NCBI GenBank assembly: GCA_965153455.1
Contig: OZ234497.1
Coordinates: 15,741,872-15,805,871 of the forward strand
Direction of reading: 5' to 3'
Source: Sphagnum compactum
Taxonomy: Eukaryota; Bryophyta; Sphagnopsida; Sphagnales
Length of the DNA stretch: 64,000 bases
How positions within the stretch are numbered: position 1 is the first letter of the stretch; each line of letters opens with the position of its first letter. The notes under the pieces were generated by a model. The model saw only the letters and a list, made by a program, of their open reading frames with translations. It did no database searches and had not been told where the DNA came from. Both the position numbers and the translations under genes were made by a program. This document shows, piece after piece, positions 1 to 11,348 of the stretch.

Positions 1-245
1 CATCTTGGAAATTTGAATTTTCCTTTCGTGTCTCTTTACAGTGATAACAAAAAGAAGTTTGAAATTTGACAAAATTTGACAAAAAAAAAATGACAAAAAT
101 TGACCAGAGCACAAGAAGAAGGATCAGAAGTTAGAAGGAAGAACAGAATTCTTGAATGTGATATTTGCTCTAGGCAACATTGTTTTTTAAAACTTTTGAC
201 GTAAGTAAGACAGCTCTTTGAAAACCAATTGGTGTAAATGACTTA

Positions 246-582
246 AAGCATCTCTGGTGGTGCTCAGTATGTGACTCTATGGAAAAATATTTCTCACATC
301 CAAGTTTCGTTATTTACTTTTTTCAAGACCAAAATTGAGATTGCAAATAGGTAAGAGACTACTGATAGCAACCCACTCCACCAGTCGAACGATCTACCCA
401 ATCGACAGACAGAGGGTGTTACGCATTGCTGTGCCTTTTATACGAAGCTCTGCATCCTTTGTAAAACTGCTGGGCCAAAATCATTTTGCTGAGTCAAACC
501 GGCCACGTTTTTTTGACTTTTCTTCATCCAAATTTCTTCTCTTCTGCAAGGTCGCTTACTGAGCACCTGTGAAGATGCTCTC
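246..582. mobile_element. MITE-like element, copy 1
   Basis: The left end (AGCATCTCTGGTGGTGCTCA) and the reverse complement of the right end share a terminal inverted repeat of about 30 bp with the core GGTGCTCAGTA. The interior matches 21.07-21.45 kb along its length, including stretches around GCAAATAGGT, GCTGAG and TTTTCTTCATC. There is no coding capacity, so this looks like a non-autonomous DNA transposon. The ORF at 335-562 lies inside it and has no protein-like features. I could not fix a target-site duplication, so the superfamily is open. Confidence 0.6.
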
Positions 583-659
583 TCTGATATATATATATAC
601 GAGGATCTGTTTTGACTTAAAAAGTAAGTGTTTCACCTCGTCTCTTCAACATATTAGCA

Positions 660-985
660 TTCTTGTTGTGAGGGGACCTAGGGTTCAAGCTTCACACCAG
701 TGTCAGACTGGTATAACAGGTCTGTGACTGGTATCATGGACCCCACTCGGATAGTATGAACGGAGGCATTACTGGCCTGGTAGGGACCTGAGGTAATACC
801 AGGTATTTATATATATGCCTTATACCAAGCTCAATACCAGGTTTATACCTCCCTCATAATTCAGTCTTGGACCCAATATGAGGACCAATGCTGGTATGAA
901 AGCTTTAAAAAAAAGGACCCAATATCAGGACCAGGTTGGTTATCAAAGTTGTTTTTAAATACCCAATACCAGGACCAGACTGAAT
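660..985. repeat. Degenerate short repeats with a TACCAGG/CCTGGTA core
   Basis: Motifs such as ACTGGTAT, AATACCAGGT and CCCAATACCAGGACCAG recur in both orientations at irregular spacing over about 300 bp. No long ORF, splice pattern or RNA gene is visible. It reads as decayed repeat sequence. From here to the minisatellite at 2.63 kb I see only AT-rich DNA with short chance ORFs. Confidence 0.4.
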
Positions 986-2627
986 ATGTTCAAAAGATGA
1001 TACTCGTTGTTGAACACTGGTTCACACTTCTATGTTCGAGAAGAGGATCTTTTTGTGTGTGTTGGGAAAGATAGTTGTCATGACATTGCCAACACTTATT
1101 GAGCGAATGAAAGTTTTGCCATACTTTGCATATTTTTTCTGAGGAAAACTTGACTGTCCTGCTACAAACAAACAGATGTGCAATCAAATTCAATGCCACG
1201 TACCCCTCCTCCTCATCCTCCTCCAGCTACAAGTAGTGACAAACAAACAAAGGGTAAGTATTCGAGTCACAAGCCTATCTAAAAGCACAGCTCAGAAAGT
1301 GATCCAAACCAGACTTCCCAACAAATCGTCGAGAGGGTGACACCAGCTTTCAAATCTGCATGCTATCTGAAGAGGAAGGGAAGATCACCCGCATGTCAGA
1401 GGAAAAGAGTGCGGGGTGGGGCAGATGCTGCAAATCTAGATGAGAATTTTGTGAATTCTAGAGAGCATTTTGTGGGTCCAAAAAATTCCATGTTTAAACA
1501 ATTTTTTTTCCCCCAACAATGAGAAGATTTGAGAGAGTTCATTCCTTTGCTCATAAAATCTAGAGCTGCACAATTATCCAAAAGGTTTTTTTTTAGTGAT
1601 ATACCAAAACTCACCCATTCTGTCGAGAGCATGAAAGGAGGAATGTGCAGAAATACATGGTGTGTGTGCGCACACCATATGCATCATAGAATTTGTGATC
1701 CATTTCAACTGTGATAGTGTGTGTTGCAACCCTTCATGTGATAATTGGACAAAATAATGGATACCAATTGTGACCTCACATTGACCTTAGGTACCTTTCA
1801 TGCAATGAAAAAGATTAGGGGTTATTTTTTCTCCAATTTTGTGATGCTAAGAAAATTGGCATATTTTCCCCAAAAATAGAAAATTAGTCAAACTTACACT
1901 AGAAAAGTAAAAAAATCCAAAATCTTCCTAATTTGAGAAATTTTCCCAAATTTCCCAAAACATCAAAATTTGTCCAAAAAAAAAGAAGAAGAAAGAAAAA
2001 TCGAAAAAGATTGCATTGTAGCTACATAAGGGTAATGAAAGTTCGCAATTGGCACATTAAAGAGCATTAGAGCTACATAAGGCCAATGAGAGAGTTCATC
2101 GATTTAATTGGTGCTAGCCCTACTTGAATTTTTTATTTTTTCCTTTTCAGCGTCCATCTAAAAAACTCATATTAAAAGAAAAATTGAAGTAGGATTAGCA
2201 CAAATTAAAGACTTCTCAGAAGCACATTGGTAGTACTCAATTCCATAACATATTAATATGGAACAAAATGGATGATTGTACTCAACACTCAACCCTAAAA
2301 AAAACTAATTTGGGTTAAATATCCTTTCATGTAGGCTATAATTATATTTGCTAAAACCTTTAGTGGAATCTACGAGTGCACTATGGAGAATACTCGTTTG
2401 GTTCGAGTGTGTAAATCATATGTCACTTTTTTTCTACATACAAAGAATAGGAGAAATTTTCACATGAAAGAGGCATGAAATTCCCAGCATGATCACAAAG
2501 CACATCTCTGGCCAAATCTTTGAAAAATCTTCAGGTCTGCAAGATGACAAATGAGAGTGCTTTCAGGTTATGTACTTGGTATCTACTAAAGCAAGCAAGC
2601 AAACAAAGCACAACAACAACAACAACA

Positions 2628-3237
2628 ACCAAGGTGATTGCATTTTCATCCATTTGGGTCAATGTTTATGAAACAACCAAGGTGAATGCATTTTCATCCA
2701 TTTGGGTCAATGTTATGACACAACCAAGGTGATTGCATTTTCATCCATTTGGGTCAATGTTTATGAAACAACCAAGGTGATTGCATTTTCATCCATTTGG
2801 GTCAATGTTTATGAAACAACCAAGGTGAATGCATTTTCATCCATTTGGGTCAATGTTATGACACAACCAAGGTGATTGCATTTTCATCCATTTGGGTCAA
2901 TGTTTATGAAACAACCAAGGTGATTGCATTTTCATCCATTTGGGTAAATGTTATGACACAACCAAGGTGATTGCATTTTCATCCATTTGGGTCAATGTTT
3001 ATGAAACAACCAAGGTGATTGCATTTTCATCCATTTGGGTCAATGTTTATGAAACAACCAAGGTGATTGCATTTTCATCCATTTGGGTCAATGTTTATGA
3101 AACAACCGAGGTGATTGCATTTTCATCCATTTGGGTCAATGTTTATGAAACAACCGAGGTGATTGCATTTTCATCCATTTGGGTCAATGTTTATGGAACA
3201 ACCAAGGTGATTACATTCTCATCCATTTGGGTGTTTA
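2628..3237. repeat. 48-bp minisatellite, about 13 units, with trimeric higher-order pattern
   Basis: Thirteen direct units of 47-48 bp with the core GATTGCATTTTCATCCATTT. Two types occur: A (48 bp, ending GTTTATGAAACAACC) and B (47 bp, ending GTTATGACACAACC). The first nine run A-B-A three times; later ones are all A, with two adjacent units sharing CCGAGG. The 48-bp unit equals 16 codons, so an ORF of 110 residues appears at 2940-3272, but the 47-bp units break the frame. I therefore treat it as non-coding. Confidence 0.9.
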
Positions 3238-3944
3238 TGAAAGTTGGGCAGCTTAGATGGATGGGTAAGTAAGTACCTATGTTGGGTGTTGAGTGTACTT
3301 AATAAAAACACTCAAGTTCCAAGTCCTGTGGTGAGGATCTAGAAAATTGTATGTCAAAAATTAGCAAACCCAAACCTCCTCAGTCTTTGCCTAGTGCAAT
3401 CCAAGTACATACACCCAGGTATTATTACTAATAAGAGTCCTTTTGAGAGTCCTAATGTTGCAGTGCCATAGGGTTTGGGCCATCCAAGGTACAAACTACA
3501 CACTACCAACCCAAGGATTGAGGATTTTAGCCTGGCTGGCATATGTATTAGTGTCATTTGATTGTCATCAAGAGTTTGTAAATCCTTTAAAAAAATTGTT
3601 TTTTTACAAATTGTAGGTCATGTTTTTATTTTTATTTTTTGGGTGGCAAATTTCACCAGTTGCCCCAAAAAAAAGGGGGGAGGGGGGGAAAACTTGGAAT
3701 TAAAAAAAAGGTGTATATATTAGACTAATTTTTCTTTTAAAATGGAAAAAATGCCAAACTTTTAAAACCACAAAATTCAAAACCCTAAACCCTAAATTGA
3801 AAACCCTAAACCCCTGGTGTAAGTATTTCCAACCTGGTTTAGGTAAAGACATGTGTGTTAGAACATATCTTTCTGTATAGGTAAGAACCTATCTCTCAAA
3901 TTGACCTATTGTTTGAATTTTACTACTTTACCCTAAGGTCGGAT

Positions 3945-4215
3945 TTGTCATTAAATAATCCTCAAAATAGTGAAATGAAATTTTGTGAAAATATGAAATT
4001 GAAATGTTGAAAATCATGATAATTATCATAGGCTACACTCTGAATAATTTCACTACTCATATCACAATATTATATAGTAGAAGGTGGGAAAAAAAAATCA
4101 AAATTAGAAAATGAATTCATTTTTTGAAAAAGAAAAAATCGTGTTCTCAATGTTGAAATTGACCCTAGGTTACATTAGTCAAGCCAACAAAGGGTCAATT
4201 TAAGTGGTTGGGTAC
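3945..4215 (+). repeat. Dispersed repeat family, copy 1
   Basis: This stretch matches 22.68-22.96 kb in direct orientation. Shared blocks include CATTAAATAATCCTCAAAAT, GAAATGAAATTTTGTGAAAA and CTACACTCTGAATAATTTCA. Differences are scattered point changes and small indels. No terminal repeats or coding sequence were recognised, so the element type is unknown. Confidence 0.7.
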
Positions 4216-4232
4216 CATAAGAAAAGTCCATT

Positions 4233-4262
4233 GGGGGGGGGGGGGGGGGGGGGGGAGGGGGG
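4233..4262 (+). repeat. Poly-G homopolymer run
   Basis: Twenty-three consecutive G, one A, then six G. Such a run can form G-quadruplex DNA and is unstable in copying and sequencing, so its exact length in an assembly is unreliable. Smaller G runs occur near 7949-7963, 24335-24350 and 24505-24520. Confidence 0.85.
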
Positions 4263-7200
4263 TCTTATTTGTTTGTTTGGTGGTGATGGAGAGAACCATA
4301 TTTCAAGGGCAAAAATGTGTGAGTGCCATAGATTGGTTTTCCAGCTCTTAACTGAATTACTCACCTACCTCTGAGAATTCCTGTTAAAAAGTTTTGTTTT
4401 ACTAGGTAGTAAAAATATGCATTACCTACTTATAATAGCCAGATTTTCATATTTTAATAATAGCCAAATTTGGCTAAATTGGCTTATTAATGATCACTAC
4501 CTCGGCTACATCACAAAATTGAAAAAATAAAATGCTGATACTTGTCCAATGCCTTGCAGCAACCTTCTTTAGAGTGGTGAAATTTAGCCAAAAAGTGACA
4601 TTGAATATTTTAAATAAAAATTTGAAGTGATTTTGGGGATTTGCACCATAATTTGATTTTTTTTATTTATTAAAATTTACCAGATTTCTATATGTGGTTC
4701 AAGTAGGTAGCCAAAAATATAAATGTATGTTTAATTTCTTTTTCTTTTTCATCTTGGTTATAACCAAATTTGACTAAAGCTTCCTATGCATGGTCACCAC
4801 TTTGGCTATGTCACAAAATTGACAAAATAATAAAATAAAATAAAATGGGTGTGTGGCGTGTAAAGGACATTTTTAGCCTATGGTTTTATCTTTTGAAAAT
4901 TGTGTTGTGATCTAGATTTGGAAACGAGCTATGGCACTAGAAGCATTTGAGTAATCCACACCCATACCATGGGCCTCACAAAAAAAAAATCACATAGAAA
5001 TGGGGCAGCTTACAACACTTTGAACAAGCTACAAATTTGTAGTGAGTTTGATTTTGTGGTTATGAATGTATCCTCAAGTCCAAGTGGTGGTTGAATAAGG
5101 ATGCTATGACTTTGTTGGCAAGTAGTAAGTCTATGGTTTGAGAGCTTCTTGCATTCATGTGAAAGTTTCTTTTGCTTTTTTTTCAACCCACAAATTTCAT
5201 GTATTGGTGACATTGTGGAAAGGTACTCAAGATTTGTAGGTTGAAAAAAGCTTTGTACCTTTTTTGGCTTCTAGATTGTGTGTTTTTTTCTTGTGTTTGT
5301 TGTGATATCATGGTGAAATATCTACCCTTGCCAAGGTTGATTTTGTTTGTTGTTGTTATTATTATTCATTGAAATAGTGTTTTGCCATGATCTCAAAATT
5401 TTAATCTATTTCCTCCACCTAGCAAAGATTTTAAGATCTATTTGCAATTGTGAGATATACCAATGCTTAGGAATGAAGGCAAAAGGAGATCTAATTGCAT
5501 CATAAGATAATCAAGTTATTGGCAAGAAGGTTTTCTTACTCTAATTGAAAATCTTGAACATTCAAGTTCAATTTTTGCAAACCCTACACATACACTACAA
5601 TATGTTGGTCATTTTTCATAGTTAATAATGGTGGTGTCATTGATGCATATGTTATTTCTCATAATGAATTTGTAAGTGTTAATATGTTGGCTATGTGCAT
5701 TCATAGTATAAAAGATCAATTACATAATGCAAGGCCAAGAATATAAACCCCATAAAAAAGGAGCATTAGTAGCTACATACCATACATAATGAAAAATTTA
5801 AAAATGTGCCCAACTATTTTTTGCAAAGGAAGTGTCCAAATGTCACATTGAACACAATCAATGAATTTTCTCTAGTCATTAACCCTTCAAAGAAAAAGGT
5901 TTCTCCACAAAACTTTTATGTTCAAAACTTGCATTTTTTAAGATTCCATGATATATGCCATTGAGAATTGTAAAAGTGTCATAGCTATTTCAATAGCCTT
6001 AAGTCTCTACTTATGTTGTCAAATTATAAAGTTTTTTACAAATGAAATGTCACTTATTATTATGAATAGGGCAAAAATAAGAAATGTCCTTGAAACTTAC
6101 AAATCTTGAGAACCTACTAATAGGAGTCAATTGTGGTCACTTTGGCGACTCTTAAAAAAAACATTGGGTTAAACAATTGAGCAAGCATGCCATATCATGA
6201 TTATTGCAAAAGATGATAAATATTGCCCATGACAAAAAAAATGTCACGTTTTATTATTATTGAAAGATGCATTTTGATTTTTGTTCAAATTTTGATGCTA
6301 TCTTGAAAATTTTATTGCTAGGTGAAAAGTTGCATATCAAAACTTATATAGATGGCATTAATTGTGTGATTTATGTCATTTATGCAACCATGCTATCAAT
6401 CATGTAATGGCAATAGAAAGTTCATGCTAAAATGATAAAAGATAATTTCAATTTATTATGATCATGTGAGTGTGCCAAAGAGCTAAAAGACCTCCAAGTC
6501 AACATGGCAAAGGAAGTAAATTGACATCATCATATTGTTATTCCCGTTCATGCAATTGTGATAGAAATTTACATAATATGGTTGTTTCTAAACTTGATCC
6601 CTAACTTGAAAGGCTAGTCTTAATTAAGAAATAGGTAGGTCGGTAGAGAATCAACTCTTTACATTGTTAAAGGCTTTGATTATAAATGTTTGGTATCATC
6701 ACTCATGGACTACCATCCTCATGTCATAACTTCTCAATGCTCATATGAAGAGATGACAAAGGATTCCATGTGCTCAAGCACATTTGACATTTTCCAAATG
6801 TTCACATTAACATCAAAGGTTCACCAAATAAATTGTTACATCAACATTAACATGGTTCCAATCCTTCACAATAAAGTTGAAGAGGTACAACCGTGTCTTT
6901 GATGTGATGGAGATTTAAGTGCCATAACATTTTCTTGTGTATTGTAACGAAATTACCAAATTATATGCCCAACATGAACACACAAAGAAGAAGAATTATA
7001 CCACCATGTTGAAAAAAAGAGGATTAAAAAAAACCCAAATCTAATTTATTGCTATCAACATCGCACCATACTTGAAACTTATAAAATTACATATAAAAAA
7101 AAAATCTTTCTTACAAAGGCAATGTTGTATCATGCAAGTAAATCAATAGCATTAGATAATAGTGAAAGTGTGAGTTAGATCTTGGGATGTCCATGTTGTA

Positions 7201-8689
7201 TTCCTTTGAGATGTCAATTTCATGGCGAATTAGTCTTAAAAGGCCATTGGCCATGACCTAATTAATGTTTACAAATGTCATTGTGTTAACATAACGTTAA
7301 GTTTCCTTCTTCATATCATGCTTAGACTTGCATTCTAATAATAGGTATTGCCAAACACTTAGGTATGTCATTGCTACCTCTATCATTTGATGCCTAGTTA
7401 TTGTTTGCCATCTCTCGATATTGTTGTATTTTTCTTGTGGTGATGGGTCATCTTAGAAATTTGAATTCCAAAAATGTTGTTAACTTGGTCTATTTATGCT
7501 TTTGTGTCTTTTTTTTTCAAAAAGAGCTTTTGAATATATTCGATGAAGTAGCACGTGCTATCGTTAGAAAATAGTTTATCCTTTACAATTGTTTTTGTGA
7601 AGGGATTTCATTCTCATTATTTAATGCTCATGTATATTTTTTTGTTATTATGTCAACCTTATGTTTTTATTAAAAAAATTTAAAATTTAAAATTTTTATA
7701 AAATTTGTCGGGTAAGTGGATTGGTGACCATCCAATAGAGGTCACTCACATCAATTTTCTTTTTTGCACGGATTGCATTAAATTGCCATTTTCAGACCGG
7801 TGAACCATTTTTTTGGTCTTCACCTATGTATTATATTACTTTTATTAAAAAATTGCCAAAAATTGGAAAACATTATATTTTTTGACCTTATAATTTTTGA
7901 CAACCATAATGAATTTTTGATGACTAGATAGAGTCAGCGGTTTTTTTGGGGGGGGGGGGGGGTTAGATAATCGCCACTTGGAGATGGGAAAATAATTAGA
8001 GTGACTCATACGAAGGATTATTGTGAATAAAATGCACCAAAGTCACAAAATTTTGAGAGGATATTTTTCCCAAAATCTCCATACTAGACAATTGGTTCCA
8101 GCAGGTCGCTGAATAGATAGCAGCATTCTTAAATAATTTATATTTTCCTCCCTAACCTGTAGCCAAATTTGGCTAAATCCTCTTGTGTATGATGATCGCC
8201 TTTGTGGCCTATATTCAAAAAATTGAAAAATAAAAAAAATCCCTCAAGAGAGCATGGCTACCTAGATTTCAAGCTTGCAGCTTCAATCCAATTTGGCGAA
8301 TTTCTCCAAAATTTAAAAAAAAATCGAATTTACATTTGAGAAGCAAAATATTCCAAAATATTTCTGTTTACGTAAAAACAACAAAGACAAAATTTGTCAC
8401 AAAATTTAATTAATTTAAAAAAAACAAATGGTTGGACTTGAATTTGCTTGAGAAGGAAGTCCTTTTTTATGAATTTATGTGAGACAAAAAAAAAATCTTT
8501 AACCTTAATTTGTTGAAAGTGCCTTCTTAAGAGTAGGCATAATATTTGTCTTGTTTTTAAAGAGATATTATTATAATATTCATGAATGTAAGGTGCCCTC
8601 CAAACACTCGAAAATTTCTTGGAGTGCTTTACCCCGTAGGGTAATGCAGCATTACACCACAAACCTCGACCACCACACTCGATTCACAT

Positions 8690-8880
8690 GCCATATTACC
8701 AAGGCAATATATGCGGCATAATGATTGAGGAAGGCCAAAATGACATGCCCTTTTGGGGTATAATGCCATAATATGGCAAGGCAATATGCGGCATAATGAT
8801 TGAGGTATGATGTGCCGTATTGGTATAATGCCATAATATGGCGAGGCGATATGCGGCATAATGATTGAGGCGGGCCAATA
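8690..8880. repeat. Tandem repeat of about 70 bp, 2.5 copies
   Basis: The block ATGCGGCATAATGATTGAGG occurs three times, at about 8708, 8786 and 8850, each followed by a short variable stretch and then GGTATAATGCCATAATATGG where complete. The reverse-strand ORFs of 60-86 residues here are products of the repetition and show no family features. Confidence 0.75.
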
Positions 8881-9364
8881 TGGTGGTGGGCCTTCCTTCC
8901 CCCCTCTCGTGGTAGGGAGGCAAATTATGGGTGCTGGAAAATGTAATTTCTAGCACGGAATGACTACAGAGGGGTCCACTGTACTGGCCTGCCTTTGCAT
9001 GTGGGCATGTTCGTAAAATGAAATGACCTCTGTGGGTTACGCGAGGTCCTTACGTAAAGAAAAACACATGTACGCCCTCACAAGACTTTGGCGAAAACAA
9101 AGTTTGATTACAGTAGCTATGGCGGAATCGGCCTCCCATTGCCAGTTCTGCCACCTAGGATACATACATAATGACCAACTAGGTTGTGCTAGTTCATGAC
9201 CTACTGTGGATGATTATGGAACGGAAATGTCCCCTAGAGGATGCATTCTGCAAAATGTTGCTACCAAGCTTGCTCACTAGTGATATTGACTCACTAGGAG
9301 GTATGAAATGCCCAGTCACTAGTGCAAACAGGGCTGATGTAAATACGTATATTGTAGATATACG

Positions 9365-9720
9365 TTAGGGGTAAGAAAAAGCTTCAAGTATATCTACGTA
9401 TATACATAGGGATAATAAAAAGCAGGCTGATGTAAATACGTAGATATACGTATTTTCGTAGGGAGAAAAAACTAGGTGGGTAGTTAATAAGGGGGATTTA
9501 CATAGGGATAAAAGGCAGGCAGATGTAAATACGTAGATATACATACCATTAGGGGTAAAAAAGCAGTAGATATATTTATATATTTGTATAGCGATAAAAA
9601 GCCTAGGTAAGTAGGTAGGTAATAGGGGGAGATACGTCGGGGATACAAATGCTAGGTAGGTAGGTAATGGGGGGAGATACGTAGGGATAAAAAAGGTAGG
9701 TAGGTAGGTAAGTAAGATCC
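9365..9720. repeat. GTAG/TACGTA-rich degenerate tandem repeats
   Basis: Repeats of GATGTAAATACGTAGATATA occur near 9315, 9425 and 9530. They are followed by runs of GTAGGTAGGTAG alternating with GGGGGAGATACGT. The 120-residue reverse ORF at 9365-9727 is rich in Leu, Pro, Thr and Tyr because it translates this repeat, so I do not treat it as a gene. Confidence 0.7.
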
Positions 9721-9759
9721 TACTCATCAGACCAAATAGGGCTGTGCTCCGTTACATAC

Positions 9760-10808
9760 GCAGGGAATGTTGCACGGTCGGTCTGACAGCCTCGGGCAGC
9801 TACCGATCATTGCTGCCCGATCACTGCGGCTTTTGCTTGCCGCCTGAAAGCCTTACAGCTCGGAGTCCGTAGGCGGCAGCCTCCCCGCCCTCCCTCCCTC
9901 GTCTTCCTCTTTCGCCCTTTTCCCCGTCTCGCCTGCCGTCTCGTCTTCGTCTCTCGCTGCGGGTTTGTACCTTCCGTCTCTCTTCTCTCTCTCTCTCTCT
10001 CTTCTTCTCTCGCGGTTGCGTTGTTCCACGGTTTTTTACAAATGTGCTTGCTCCGCTCGTGCTGGTTTTCAGCTTCCGTTAGTGTTGTGTGCTTATGATG
10101 CCTTGGATCCTGTTTTTACTTGGCTCTTTTCTGTGCATTGTGCGATGATTTTGGCCCCTTTTGAGGTGCAGTGATTCTTCCTCTCTCTCTCTCTCTTCTT
10201 TTCTCTCACTCTCTCCCTTTCTCTTCTTGTGTTTCTTTGCTGTTCTCTTTCAGCGTATGTCTCATGGCTTGTATTGCCTGCGTCGTGCATGCATGCTGTG
10301 AATCTTGATCAGAGTTCGGCTTGGATTGCCTTGTGTTTTTGTTCTGTTTCGAGGAGTTTTGGTTTCTTGTGTTCGTGACTGTTCGTGGATGCAGTGATGG
10401 CAAGCTCAACTGCCGTGGTGATGCCGTAGTTGCTGTTTCTTTCTTTCTTTCTCTCTTTGCAGGTTTCTGTGGTTACGAGGGCTGGGGCTATCGGTTTTCT
10501 ATTTGCAAGCGCTCTTGCGGTTCTCTGTTTCTGATCATTTTCTGTCTATTTGTTTTTGTTTTTGGCATTTTCTGTCGTGGGGCGTGGTGCTCGTGCCAGT
10601 TGTTCGCCTTCAAATCTTTGTGATCTTTGAACATCTTTGTGCGGGTTTTCAATTTGCAGTGTGTCGCTGAGGAGTCCTTTAGTCGTATCCGACACAACAG
10701 GTGGTTGTACACGCCTTTGGAAGTTCCAACGAGGAGGAGGAGGAGGACCAGCACCAGCACCAGCACGCCTGTCTTGGAAGTGGAAAGCAGGTGAAAGGGA
10801 AGACTAAA
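9760..10808 (+). promoter_or_regulatory. Presumed promoter and pyrimidine-rich leader of the SPEAR-like gene
   Basis: Base composition changes from AT-rich repeats to GC-rich sequence near 9760. Long CT-rich tracts follow (about 9900-10010, 10170-10230 and 10435-10460), typical of plant promoters and 5' leaders. A CAG at 10698-10700 followed by an open frame could be a 3' splice site of a leader intron. The frame from 10701 opens without an ATG until 10809. The transcription start is not visible. Confidence 0.4.
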
Positions 10809-11316
10809 ATGGCGACACTGCTCATGCGGACTCCTGAACTGGCCACTGCAGAGAAGCTTTCCATAAATTGCATCGAGCATACCACTCGCCTGCAGACAGA
10901 CAAGGTTAGTCAGGTTGATCATGAAGGTCCTTCACACAAGAACACCGCAGTAGAGGGGCGTAGTAGTAGGGCAAGAAAGGGGAAAAGTGGACAGAAGAAA
11001 CAACCGCAACGGGGCCTAGGAGTGGCGCAGCTGGAGAAGTTGAGGTTGCAGGAGCAGCAGAGCAAACAAGAAACAGCGTGCTTGGAATCACTACAAAGCA
11101 GCCTACCTGCTCCCTTCGCCTCCTCCGCCGATCACCATCAAGGCAGCAGCGGTGACGTGGGTCTACGCTGTGTCAGCAGAGGAGGAGGACCACTACCATC
11201 GCTGACGACCCCTCATCATCATCATCAAGGTAGCAGCAGCACTACTGCCCTGTCTCCGTGTAGTAATGCACGCTTGGGACCTCCTGATAAGCGTTCGGAT
11301 TTTCTTGCTGGCGAGT

Positions 11317-11348
<32 letters not shown>

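Larger units (their letters stand above)
3240..8640. other. Gene-free AT-rich spacer with dispersed repeats
   Basis: No ORF resembles a protein family and no exon series can be built on either strand. It holds a telomere-motif stretch (AAACCCTAAACCCTAAAT near 3780-3815), a poly-G run at 4233-4262, a second G run near 7949-7963, one copy of a dispersed repeat at about 3945-4215, and copies of a palindrome-centred repeat at about 4440-4530, 4745-4840 and 8155-8240. Frequent A/T runs and missing codon structure suggest old repeat debris. Confidence 0.6.

Noticed and set aside
2940-3272. 110-residue ORF over the 48-bp minisatellite
   Set aside because: The frame is open only because the unit is 48 bp; the 47-bp units upstream break it.
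9365-9727. 120-residue reverse ORF rich in Leu, Pro, Thr and Tyr
   Set aside because: It translates a GTAG-type tandem repeat and has no domain, partner exon or promoter context.
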